DNA from: Actinokineospora alba
Lineage (GTDB): Bacteria; Actinomycetota; Actinomycetes; Mycobacteriales; Pseudonocardiaceae
Length of the DNA stretch: 64,000 bases
Assembly: GCF_004362515.1 (NCBI RefSeq)
Contig: NZ_SNXU01000001.1
Coordinates: forward strand, 5,208,001 to 5,272,000
Reading direction: 5' to 3'
This document shows positions 1 to 8,163 of this stretch, one piece after another (position 1 is the stretch's first letter; every line of letters begins with the position of its first letter). The notes beneath the pieces are model-generated. The model saw only the letters and a list, made by a program, of their open reading frames with translations. It did no database searches and had not been told where the DNA came from. The position numbers and the translations under genes were made by a program.

Positions 1-2856
1 TCCCTGCAGGCCTACGGATTCGGCGCCGACCGCTCCGGGGCGACCCGGTTCGAGACCATCGCCACCGACGGCAACGGCAAGCAGCGGCGGACCTACCAGG
101 ACGTGCGCACGCTGACCACGGCGGTCAAGGAGTTCAACCCGGCGGGCGGGCAGCCGGTGATCTGGACCAGCTACGGCTTCGACGCGCTCGGCCAGCTCAC
201 CGCGGTGGTCGACGACAAGAACAACACCACGTCGTCGGTCTACGACAACTTCGGCCGCCGCACCGTCATCGACAGCCCGGACTCCGGGCGCGCGGAGACG
301 CGGTACGACCTCGCGGGCAACATGACCGCGAAGATCACCTCGAAGCTGCGCGCGGCGAACAAGGTGGTCGAGTACGACTACCGGTTCACCAGGCTCGCCG
401 GGGTCCGCTACCCGACCTTCTCCGGCAACAACGTCACCTACACCTATGGCGCCCCCGGCGCGCCGAACAACGCCGCGGACCGGATCACCCACGTGCGTGA
501 CGGCGCCGGTGAGGTCGCCCGCGCGTACGGCCCGCTCGGCGAGCTGACCCGCGAGACCAGGACCGTGCCCGAGTCCATCCTCAACGGGCCCGCGCGCAGC
601 TACAGCACGGGCTACACCTACGACTCGTTCAACCGGGTGCTCAAGCTGAACTACCCGGACGGCGAGCTGCTCACCTACGAGTACGACTCCGGCGGCCAAG
701 TCAACCGCGCCACCGGCGTCAAGGGCGAGTTCGACTACACCTACCTCGCCCGGATGGACTACGACAAGTTCGCCCAGCGGGTGCTGATGGAGACCGGCAC
801 GGGCGTACGCACCACCTACGCCTACGACGCCGCCGACCGCCAGCTCGCCACGCTCAAGGCGCGGCTGCCCGACGGGCACGAGTTCCAGAACATCAGCTAC
901 ACCTACGACAACATCGGCAACATCAAGCAACTGCACAACGCGGTCGCGCTGCCGCACGGCAAGCCGATCGGCGGACCGAGCACGCAGACCTACGGCTACG
1001 ACGACCTCTACCGGGTGACGTCGGCGCACGGCGAGTACCGCAACAAGGACAACAAGCTCGACCGGTACGACCTGAGCCTGCGCTACGACTCCATCCACAA
1101 CACCGTCAGCAAGACCCAGCGGCACGAGATCGTCGTGAACTCGATGGAGACCGAGTTCGCCACCGTGGCCTACCAGCCGACTCAGCCGACTCAGCAGTCC
1201 TCGGAACCGGTGGCCGACCCCGTCGCCCCGGTGACTGTCGAGGAGGAGACCGCGGCCAACCCGCCGCTCGGGGTGATCGAGGAGCCCGACGAGGACGCCC
1301 CGCTCACCGTCGAAGAGCAGCAGTCGCTCACGACCACCCAGCAGGGCGGCACGACGGCCCAGCCGCAGCGGCAGACCAGCTACGACTACAACTACGCCTA
1401 CACCGGCGCCAAACCGCACGCGCCGAGCAAGATCGGCCCGGTCAACCAGACCTACGACGCCAACGGCAACCTCGTCGACACCGTCAACACCCTGCCGCCC
1501 GCACCGGGCAAGCGCAGGCAAATGGTGTGGGACGAGGAGAACCGGCTGGCCTGCAACCAGGACCACAACCGAAACTCCACGATCGCCCAGGACCCGAGCG
1601 TCTGCACCAGCCCGCAGCAGCCCTCAACCGTCCGCTACTACTACGACGACGACGGCACCCGGGTCGTGAAGATCGCCGGGCCGCAGCACCTCTACCCGAA
1701 CCAGAACTTCAGCGAGCGCAACGGAACCGGCTTCAAGCACGTCTTCGTCGGCGACGTCCGCCTGGCGACCAAGACGGTCAAGCCGGACACCTCCTTCGAG
1801 AACCACATCTTCTACTTCCACGCCGACCACCTCGGCTCGTCGGGCTACGTCACCGACGAGTTCGCGAACCTGACCGAGCACAACGAGTACTTCGCCTTCG
1901 GCGAGACCTGGGTCAACGAGCACCCGGCCCAGCCCACCCCGGTGCCGTTCCAGTACGGCTCGAAGGAACTCGACGAGGAGACCGGGCTCTACTACTACGG
2001 CGCCAGGTACTACAACCCTCGTACCAACCTCTGGCAGAGCCCGGACCCGATCCTCGGCGACTATCTCGACGGTTCCCCCAACCGCGGCGTGTACCAGCCG
2101 TTCAACCTCGCCCTCTACACCTACGGCAACGCCAACCCGGTCCGGATGACCGACCCGGACGGGCGCAGCACCTGGAACCGGGTGATGGGCGCGGTGAAGC
2201 TTGTCGGCGGCACCCTCGAGGCGGCCGGGGGCGTCACGCTCGCCACGACCACCGGCGTGACCGGTGTCGGCGCGGTCGCCGGAGCGCTGGTCGCCGTGCA
2301 CGGCGCGGACACGGCGGTCACCGGCTGGAAGCAGCTGTGGACCGGTGAGGACGAGAGTTCCGGCACCAGCAAGCTCATCCAGGCCGCCGGGGTCAGCAAG
2401 CAGACGGCCGACATGATCGACGGCGGCATCGGGTTGGTCGGCGGCGGCGGGGCGGCGATCGCGACGTCCCGGATGGCCACCGCGACCAGGACAGCGGCCA
2501 CGGTGGGCAGCCACGCGATGCCCGCCTTGCCCAAGGCACTGCAAGGCGGCGCGAACTCCACCCACGTCTACTTCGGGACCGACGCCGGTAAGGTCGTCTA
2601 CGCGGGAATCACCAACTCGATCGCGCGCAGGCAGGGTGAGCACGGCGCCCGGTTCGCGATCGAGGCGATCACGAAGAATCCGCTGACCCGCGGCCAGGCC
2701 AGGGCCGTGGAGGAAGCGCTGATCGTCCGCTACGGCGGGACGGTCCGTGAGGGAGGCGCGTTGCAGAACATCAAGCACAGCATCAGTCCGACGCACGCGT
2801 ACTACAAGGACGCGGTCGCCTGGGGCAACGCATGGCTCAAGGCGAACGGGCTCTGA
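1..2856 (+). CDS. RHS repeat polymorphic toxin, C-terminal part (5' partial), GIY-YIG-like nuclease tip
   Basis: The frame is open from base 1, so the gene starts outside the window. Repeated YD motifs of the RHS/YD-repeat shell run through about 1-1500 (for example YDNFGRR, YTYDNIGN). A low-complexity Pro/Gln/Glu insert lies at about 1170-1370. The RHS core signature YYGARYYNPRTNLWQSPDP is near 1990-2045, marking the usual boundary where the variable toxin begins. After a hydrophobic Gly/Ala-rich pre-toxin stretch (about 2180-2540), the last ~100 residues read HVYFGTDAGKVVYAGITN, then RRQGEH, then an EEALI helix and LQNIKHS. This matches the layout of GIY-YIG nucleases: paired YAG/VYF strands, a conserved Arg, and a metal-binding Glu. 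Function as a contact-dependent or secreted nuclease toxin is inferred. The stop overlaps the start of the presumed immunity gene by one base. Confidence 0.9.
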   Translation, partial: SLQAYGFGADRSGATRFETIATDGNGKQRRTYQDVRTLTTAVKEFNPAGGQPVIWTSYGFDALGQLTAVVDDKNNTTSSVYDNFGRRTVIDSPDSGRAETRYDLAGNMTAKITSKLRAANKVVEYDYRFTRLAGVRYPTFSGNNVTYTYGAPGAPNNAADRITHVRDGAGEVARAYGPLGELTRETRTVPESILNGPARSYSTGYTYDSFNRVLKLNYPDGELLTYEYDSGGQVNRATGVKGEFDYTYLARMDYDKFAQRVLMETGTGVRTTYAYDAADRQLATLKARLPDGHEFQNISYTYDNIGNIKQLHNAVALPHGKPIGGPSTQTYGYDDLYRVTSAHGEYRNKDNKLDRYDLSLRYDSIHNTVSKTQRHEIVVNSMETEFATVAYQPTQPTQQSSEPVADPVAPVTVEEETAANPPLGVIEEPDEDAPLTVEEQQSLTTTQQGGTTAQPQRQTSYDYNYAYTGAKPHAPSKIGPVNQTYDANGNLVDTVNTLPPAPGKRRQMVWDEENRLACNQDHNRNSTIAQDPSVCTSPQQPSTVRYYYDDDGTRVVKIAGPQHLYPNQNFSERNGTGFKHVFVGDVRLATKTVKPDTSFENHIFYFHADHLGSSGYVTDEFANLTEHNEYFAFGETWVNEHPAQPTPVPFQYGSKELDEETGLYYYGARYYNPRTNLWQSPDPILGDYLDGSPNRGVYQPFNLALYTYGNANPVRMTDPDGRSTWNRVMGAVKLVGGTLEAAGGVTLATTTGVTGVGAVAGALVAVHGADTAVTGWKQLWTGEDESSGTSKLIQAAGVSKQTADMIDGGIGLVGGGGAAIATSRMATATRTAATVGSHAMPALPKALQGGANSTHVYFGTDAGKVVYAGITNSIARRQGEHGARFAIEAITKNPLTRGQARAVEEALIVRYGGTVREGGALQNIKHSISPTHAYYKDAVAWGNAWLKANGL

Positions 2857-3332
2857 TGGCCGAGACCAACCTGAGCGTGCTCAAGCCGTCGCGCAAGGCG
2901 GTCAAACCCGGCGACGTGTTCGCCTTCCGGCTGGACGGGCGGTACGGCTTCGGGCGGGTCATCCGGACCGACGCGGAGATCGGTCCGATGACCGGGTGCG
3001 TGCTGGTCTACGTCTACCGCGTGCGGTCGGACACCATGGACGTGCCCGACCGCGCGGAACTCTCGCCCGACCGGCTGCTGATCTCGCCGGTCATGACGAA
3101 CAAGCTGCCGTGGTCACGTGGGTACTTCGAGGTCATCGCGAACCAGCCGACCGGGCCGGGGGAGGAGCTGGCTCAGCACTGCTTCCTCAGCGCCGCCCGC
3201 GGCACGTACTTCGACGAGTCCGGGCACCAGCTGCCCGGCCCGGTCGAGCCGGTCGGCGACTACGCCCTGCACAGCTTCCGCACCCTCGACGACCAGATCA
3301 GCGACGCGCTGGGGGTCGCCCGCGTGCCTTAG
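2856..3332 (+). CDS. Imm26-like immunity protein for the upstream RHS toxin
   Basis: This 158-residue protein starts at the ATG inside TGATG, overlapping the RHS stop by one base, so it is probably translationally coupled. Near its N-terminus it carries KPGDVFAFRLDGRYGFGRVI, the hallmark opening of Imm26-type immunity proteins found after many polymorphic toxins. It has no signal peptide or membrane segment, consistent with a cytoplasmic inhibitor that neutralises the nuclease tip. The position directly after the toxin tip is the strongest evidence for the role. The family assignment is by motif recognition only. An in-frame ATG 24 bases upstream lies inside the toxin reading frame and is less likely. 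Its stop overlaps the stop of the convergent next gene. Confidence 0.8.
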   Translation: MAETNLSVLKPSRKAVKPGDVFAFRLDGRYGFGRVIRTDAEIGPMTGCVLVYVYRVRSDTMDVPDRAELSPDRLLISPVMTNKLPWSRGYFEVIANQPTGPGEELAQHCFLSAARGTYFDESGHQLPGPVEPVGDYALHSFRTLDDQISDALGVARVP

Positions 3333-3949
3333 GCCATCTCGGGCACGCGCAGGTGGGCGAGGGCCAGCTCGAACTCGACGACCTCCAGGATGTCGACCCC
3401 GGCTTCCTCGGCGCTCGCCGTGCGGAGCGCGTCCGCCTGGGTGCGGGCGCGTTCCATGGCCTCGGGGCTGTCGTAGGTGACCGAGGAGACGGCGATGCCG
3501 GACTCGCGGTCCATGAGGAGGCTGGCGCTGCAGAAGCCGTCGAACTCCTCCATGGCGGGCAGTGCGGTCATCTTGTAGGTCTGGATCGCGCGGTCGGCCT
3601 GGTCGGCGTCGAACCGCATCCAGGTGGCGCGGACGCACGCGCCTGGCTGTGAAGTGTGGTCACGGTGCAGGACGGCGATTTCCCATTCGTCGACCTGCGG
3701 GCGGGCGCCGAGGACCTCAGCGGCCTGTTCCCGCAGCTGCCGGAGCTTCGGCTCGCTGGCGCGCATCGCCTCCTCGGTCTCCCAGGCGGTGGTCGCGATG
3801 CAGCGACCGGATTGTCGGTCGGCCAGCAGTGAGATGCCGACGAAGCCCTCCATGTCGCGCAGCGTGGGCATGACCTGGTCGCGGATGTTGTCGATGCCCG
3901 CGTCGATGTTCTCCGGGTGGCCCTGGACTGTGGTGGATCGTGCGAACAC
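3329..3949 (-). CDS. Protein with two ABM-like (dimeric alpha/beta-barrel) domains
   Basis: This 206-residue protein consists of two similar ferredoxin-like halves, roughly residues 1-100 and 101-206. Each half carries a pattern like MPTLRDMEGFVGISLLADRQSG followed by a WETEEAM or YDSPEAM segment, which is typical of antibiotic-biosynthesis-monooxygenase or stress-responsive dimeric alpha/beta-barrel proteins. The tandem fold suggests a self-contained barrel. No catalytic residues or substrate can be deduced. It is a convergent neighbour of the immunity gene. A near-consensus sigma-70-type promoter and an 18-bp motif shared with the LAL regulator promoter lie 110-150 bp upstream, so its expression is probably controlled from there. 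Confidence 0.8.
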   Translation of the reverse strand: MFARSTTVQGHPENIDAGIDNIRDQVMPTLRDMEGFVGISLLADRQSGRCIATTAWETEEAMRASEPKLRQLREQAAEVLGARPQVDEWEIAVLHRDHTSQPGACVRATWMRFDADQADRAIQTYKMTALPAMEEFDGFCSASLLMDRESGIAVSSVTYDSPEAMERARTQADALRTASAEEAGVDILEVVEFELALAHLRVPEMA

Positions 3950-4061
3950 GGTCGTTCCTTCCGGCCGGGGCAGCGCCCCGATGGCGCCACCGGTCGGCTC
4001 CCACTGTCGTCCGCCATTCGCGATCCGGCAATTCGAAGCCCACCGCGCGGGCCTCTCCCCG

Positions 4062-4089
4062 ATTATATCTATCCACTATCGACTATCAA
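4062..4089 (-). promoter_or_regulatory. Near-consensus promoter for the ABM-domain gene
   Basis: Read on the minus strand: TTGATA at 4089-4084, a 16-bp spacer, then a perfect TATAAT at 4067-4062. The predicted start of transcription near 4055 leaves a leader of about 105 nt before the start codon at 3949. The stretch is markedly AT-rich in an otherwise GC-rich window. The -35 hexamer lies inside the 18-bp motif shared with 51852-51869. Confidence 0.65.
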
Positions 4090-4097
4090 GATATCCA
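4080..4097. repeat. 18-bp motif, copy 1 (identical copy at 51852)
   Basis: CGACTATCAAGATATCCA occurs here and, identical and in the same orientation, at 51852-51869. Both copies lie upstream of minus-strand genes: this one upstream of the ABM-domain gene, the other upstream of the LAL regulator gene. The ATCAAGAT core resembles half-sites of MarR-type operators (inference). Here it overlaps the -35 box. Confidence 0.6.
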
Positions 4098-4177
4098 TTA
4101 GAGCTGGTAGTTGTTGGTGCTCGAGTCCGGTGGTCGCCGGCGGTCGGAGGAAAAGCGCAAGGACGGTGGGGGACCGG

Positions 4178-5908
4178 TCAGAGGATCGTGAACGACTCCG
4201 GTGGGACGCGGAGGCGGGTGCCGGTCACCTCGATGTCCGCGCTCGACAGCAGCACCGGGCCAGGGTGGCGGTCGAGGACGATCTCCGCCGCCGCTGTGCC
4301 CAGGTTGACCACCACCCGCCGGTCGCCGCGGTGCAGCGTCAGGCAGTCGCCGCTCGCCTCGACGTGGAAGCGGTCGAGCCGGGGGTCGGCGAGTTCCGGG
4401 TGGGCCCGGCGCAGCGCGATCAGGGCCCGGTAGGTGTCGTAGACGGACTTGTGGGCGGGGTCGTGCAGTTCGCCCCACGGCAGGGTCGAGCGGATCACGG
4501 TGCCCACGTCCATGGGGTCGGGGACGTCCTGTTCGCCCCAGCCGTGCTCGGCGAACTCCTTGCGGCGGCCGTCGCGGACGGCGGCGGCCAGGTCGGGGTC
4601 TTCGAAGGAGGCGAAGAACTGCCAGGGGGAGGTGGCGGCCCACTCCTCGCCCATGAAGATCATCGGGGTGTACGGGGAGCACAGCACGATGGCCGCGCCG
4701 CACAGCATGCGGTCGTGGGAGATGGTGGCGGTCATCCGGTCGCCCTGGGCGCGGTTGCCGATCTGGTCGTGGTTCTGCAGGTAGCAGAGGAACCGGTGGC
4801 CGGACGCGCGGCTCGGGTCGACCGGCCTGCCGTGGGTCCGGCCGCGGAACGACGACCACGTGCCCGCGTGGAAGAACGCCTCCCGCAGCGTCTTCGCGAG
4901 GGCGCCTGGTTGGCCGAAGTCGGTGTAGTAGCCGTCGGTCTCACCGGTGAGCGCGACGTGGAGGGCGTGGTGGAGGTCGTCGCACCACTGGGCTTCCAAG
5001 CCGTAGCCGCCCGCGTCGCGGGAGGTGACCAGTTTGGGGTCGTTGAGGTCGGACTCGGCGATCAGGTGCAGCGGCCTGTGCAGCCCGGCGGCGAGCGCGT
5101 CGACCTCTGCCGCGAGTTCCTCGAGGAGGTGGGTGGCGCCCTTGTCGACCAGCGCGTGCACCGCGTCCAGGCGCAGGCCGTCGAGGTGGAAGTCGCGGAG
5201 CCAGCCCATGGCGTTGTCCAGGACGTAGCGGCGCACCTCGTCGGAGTCGGGGCCGTCGAGGTTCAGCGCGGGCCCCCAGATGGTGCGCCCGGCGAAGTAC
5301 GGCCCGAACCGGTCGAGGTAGGCGCCGGAGGGGCCGAGGTGGTTGTAGACGACGTCGAGCAGCACCCCGAGCCCGCGCGCGTGGCAGGCGTCGACGAACC
5401 GCTTGAACGCCGTCGGCCCGCCGTAGTGCTGGTGGACCGCGCCCCACAGGACGCCGTCGTAGCCCCAGCCCGCGGTCCCGTCGAACGCGTTGACCGGCAG
5501 CACCTCGACGAAGTCCACGCCGAGGTCGACGAGGTGGTCGAGGTGCTCCAGGGCCGCGTTGAAGGTGCCCTGCTCGGTGAAGGTGCCGATGTGCAGCTCG
5601 TAGACGACCCCACCCGCGAGCGGTCGGCCGGTCCACCGCTGGTCGGTCCAGGTGAACGCCTCATGCGAATACCGCCGCGACGGCCCGTGTACCCCCGCGG
5701 GCTGCCACAGCGACCGCGGATCGGGCAGAGGCGTGGCGTCGTCGTCGAGGAGGAAGGCGTAGTCGGTGCCGTCGCCCGTGCCGGGCACCTCGGCGTGCCA
5801 CCAGCCACGGTCGTCGCGGACCATGTCGTAGGTGTTGGGGCCGAGGGCGAGCCGGACCTGGTCTCGGTGGGGTGCCCATACGGAGAAGTGTTCGTCGGAG
5901 CGGGTCAC
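4178..5908 (-). CDS. treZ: Malto-oligosyltrehalose trehalohydrolase
   Basis: GH13 enzyme that releases trehalose from maltooligosyl-trehalose, the second step of the TreY-TreZ pathway. It has 576 residues from a GTG that overlaps the treY stop (GTGA), giving the expected N-terminal start HFSVWAPHRDQVRLAL. The GH13 motifs are present: DVVYNHLGPSG near 185-195, nucleophile Asp248 in GLRLDAV, acid/base Glu285 in LIAESDLND, and the third Asp, 381, in LQNHDQIGN. The open frame extends upstream of the GTG, but that extension lies inside treY and is not coding. It is the last gene of the operon malQ-glgX-treY-treZ and is presumably co-transcribed and coupled to treY. Confidence 0.95.
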   Translation of the reverse strand: MTRSDEHFSVWAPHRDQVRLALGPNTYDMVRDDRGWWHAEVPGTGDGTDYAFLLDDDATPLPDPRSLWQPAGVHGPSRRYSHEAFTWTDQRWTGRPLAGGVVYELHIGTFTEQGTFNAALEHLDHLVDLGVDFVEVLPVNAFDGTAGWGYDGVLWGAVHQHYGGPTAFKRFVDACHARGLGVLLDVVYNHLGPSGAYLDRFGPYFAGRTIWGPALNLDGPDSDEVRRYVLDNAMGWLRDFHLDGLRLDAVHALVDKGATHLLEELAAEVDALAAGLHRPLHLIAESDLNDPKLVTSRDAGGYGLEAQWCDDLHHALHVALTGETDGYYTDFGQPGALAKTLREAFFHAGTWSSFRGRTHGRPVDPSRASGHRFLCYLQNHDQIGNRAQGDRMTATISHDRMLCGAAIVLCSPYTPMIFMGEEWAATSPWQFFASFEDPDLAAAVRDGRRKEFAEHGWGEQDVPDPMDVGTVIRSTLPWGELHDPAHKSVYDTYRALIALRRAHPELADPRLDRFHVEASGDCLTLHRGDRRVVVNLGTAAAEIVLDRHPGPVLLSSADIEVTGTRLRVPPESFTIL

Positions 5909-8163
5909 CGGAGGTCCTCTCGGTGCAGCAGGGCGACGGGGTAGGTGGACAGCAGATCTCCCAGCGGCGCAACGGAATCCGGTACTTCGCGGGCGGTCAG
6001 CAGGTCGGTCCACCGGCCGGTGCCCGCGGGCAGGGCGAGCACGGTGTCGCGCCAACCGCCTTCACGGGCCAGGGTCACGGGCAGTCGGGTGGCCACCGCG
6101 ACGAGGTCGGGGCGGCGGGTGAACGCCAGTGCGTGGGTGGCGGCGGGGCCGTCGGCGTATAGCGGTCGGTAGCCGCTGAACAGCTCCGGCCTCGACCGCC
6201 GCAACCGCAGGACCGTGCGGACCACGTGCAGTTTCGCCGCCCCCGTGTCGTCGACCGGCGGCAGCCAGCCGGACTCCAGCCGGTCCAGCAGCCGGGTTCG
6301 CTCGGCGAAGTCGACCGGCCGCCGGTTGTCCGGGTCCACAAGGGACAGATCGAACAACTCGGTGCCCTGGTACACGTCCGGCACCCCCGGTCCGGCGAGT
6401 TGGACCAGCTTCTGCCCGAGCGCGTTGGACCACCCCGGCAGCCGGATCCGCTCGACGAACTCGGCCGCCTCGGAGCCCAGTTCCGCCGCCACCGCGGCGG
6501 GCCATGCCCGGACCGCCGCCTCGAACTCGTCGTCGTGCTCCACCCACGACGTGCGGACCTTCGCCTCCTTCGCCGCCTTGTCCAGGTACGCCGACAGCCG
6601 TTGCGGCGCGATCGGCCACGCGCCCACCAGCGACTGCCACGCCAACAGCTCCAGCGTCGGCTCGGGCAGCCCGCACCGCGCGGACCACCGGTGCACCACT
6701 TCGGCGAACTCGCCCGCGAGCTCCGCGAGCACGGCGAGGCGGGCGCGGACGTCCTCCGAGCGCTTGGTGTCGTGCGTGGACAGGGCCGTCATCCCGGCGG
6801 GCCACCCGGCCTCGCGGGCCGCAGCCCCCGCGTGGAACTCGGCCACCGACACACCGAAGCGGTCCGGGGCACCGCCGACCTCGTTGAGCCCGGTGAGCCT
6901 CGGGTAGCGGTAGAACGCGGTGTCCTCGTCGCCCTTGGCCACGACCATGCCGGACGTCTGCTGAATCCGCGTCGCCAGTTCCCCGTCGGGATCGGCCCGC
7001 ACCGTCCGGTCCAGCACGTCGATCGCCGACGCCAGGTCCGGCCGGACCGCCCGCGCCCGCTCGACGGCCGCCGTCCAGTGGCCCGAGCCCTCCGGCAGGT
7101 AGGACCGGTACACCGGGAACGCCACCATCAGCTCCGCGACCGCCTCGGCGGGCACACCCGGGGCGAGCGCGGCGATGCGGCGCATCTCGGCCACCAGGGA
7201 CCGGGAGGTGATCAGCCTGCGGCAACGCTCCTCCTCGGCGTGGAAGTCGATCCCGCCGAACTTCGCGGCGAGTTCGGTCAGCGGCTCCTCGCCCGCGGCG
7301 TCGACGAACACCCCGCACACCTCGCGCAGGGTGTCGTAGCCGGTGGTGCCGTGGACCGGCCACGACACGGGCAGCGACTCGCCCGCGGCGAGGATCTTCT
7401 CCACCACCAGCCAGCAGTCCGTCCGCTCCCGCAGCGTCCGCAGATATCCGCCTGGGTCGGCCAGGCCGTCGGGGTGGTCGATGCGCAGCCCGTCGACCTC
7501 GCCCGCGGCCACCCAGCGCAGCACCTCGGCGTGCGTCCCGTCGAACACCTCGGGCAGCTCGACCCGGACGGCGGCCAGCGACGTCACGTCGAAGAACCGC
7601 CGGTAGGTCAGTTCCGCGTTGCCGCGCCGCCAGTCCACCAGCCGGTAGTGCTGCCGCTCGTGCACCTCGGCCACGCTGCCCGCCGCCGTCCCGGGGGCGA
7701 TCGGGAACTCGTGCTCGTGGTAGGCCAGCCGGCCGTCCCGAAGCTCCAACACCGGGTCGTCGCCGAGTACTGGCAGCAGGATCGGGCCCGCGGCGAAGTC
7801 GATGTCGAACCAGGTCGCGTACCGGGACTCAGGGCCGTTCTCCAGCACATCCCACCACCACGGATTCGCCGAGGGCACCTCGACGGACATGTGGTTGGGC
7901 ACCAGGTCCAGCACGATGCCCAGCCCCGCGGCGCGGGCGGCGGCGACCAGCCGCAGGCGGGCGGCTTCCCCGCCCAGCTCGGGGTTGGCCATGGTCGGGT
8001 CGACCACGTCGTAGCCGTGCGTGGAGCCGGGCGCCGCGGCCAGCAGCGGCGACGTGTAGACGGCACCGACGCCGAGGCGCTCCAGGTAGGGCACCAGCTC
8101 GGCGGTGGCGTCGAGGTCGAACCCGGGCCGCACCTGCACCCGGTAGGTGGACGTGGGGATCAC
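5905..8163 (-). CDS. treY: Malto-oligosyltrehalose synthase
   Basis: Cytoplasmic enzyme that converts the reducing-end alpha-1,4 link of maltodextrins to an alpha-1,1 link, making maltooligosyl-trehalose. It has 752 residues, close to the family norm. The start is a GTG overlapping the glgX stop (GTGA), which gives VIPTSTYRVQVRPGF, the standard TreY opening. The open frame continues upstream to 9192, but that part is antisense-like shadow inside glgX. Motifs: DLVPNHMSVE near 86-95, Asp229 in DGLRIDHPDG, Glu255 in WLVVEKILA, and LSTHDTKRSED, the family's third acidic motif. It overlaps both neighbours by four bases, indicating strict translational coupling. Confidence 0.95.
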   Translation of the reverse strand: MIPTSTYRVQVRPGFDLDATAELVPYLERLGVGAVYTSPLLAAAPGSTHGYDVVDPTMANPELGGEAARLRLVAAARAAGLGIVLDLVPNHMSVEVPSANPWWWDVLENGPESRYATWFDIDFAAGPILLPVLGDDPVLELRDGRLAYHEHEFPIAPGTAAGSVAEVHERQHYRLVDWRRGNAELTYRRFFDVTSLAAVRVELPEVFDGTHAEVLRWVAAGEVDGLRIDHPDGLADPGGYLRTLRERTDCWLVVEKILAAGESLPVSWPVHGTTGYDTLREVCGVFVDAAGEEPLTELAAKFGGIDFHAEEERCRRLITSRSLVAEMRRIAALAPGVPAEAVAELMVAFPVYRSYLPEGSGHWTAAVERARAVRPDLASAIDVLDRTVRADPDGELATRIQQTSGMVVAKGDEDTAFYRYPRLTGLNEVGGAPDRFGVSVAEFHAGAAAREAGWPAGMTALSTHDTKRSEDVRARLAVLAELAGEFAEVVHRWSARCGLPEPTLELLAWQSLVGAWPIAPQRLSAYLDKAAKEAKVRTSWVEHDDEFEAAVRAWPAAVAAELGSEAAEFVERIRLPGWSNALGQKLVQLAGPGVPDVYQGTELFDLSLVDPDNRRPVDFAERTRLLDRLESGWLPPVDDTGAAKLHVVRTVLRLRRSRPELFSGYRPLYADGPAATHALAFTRRPDLVAVATRLPVTLAREGGWRDTVLALPAGTGRWTDLLTAREVPDSVAPLGDLLSTYPVALLHREDLR

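Noticed and set aside
3917..5944. 675-codon plus-strand open frame over treZ
   Set aside because: Shadow of treZ; no recognisable domain.
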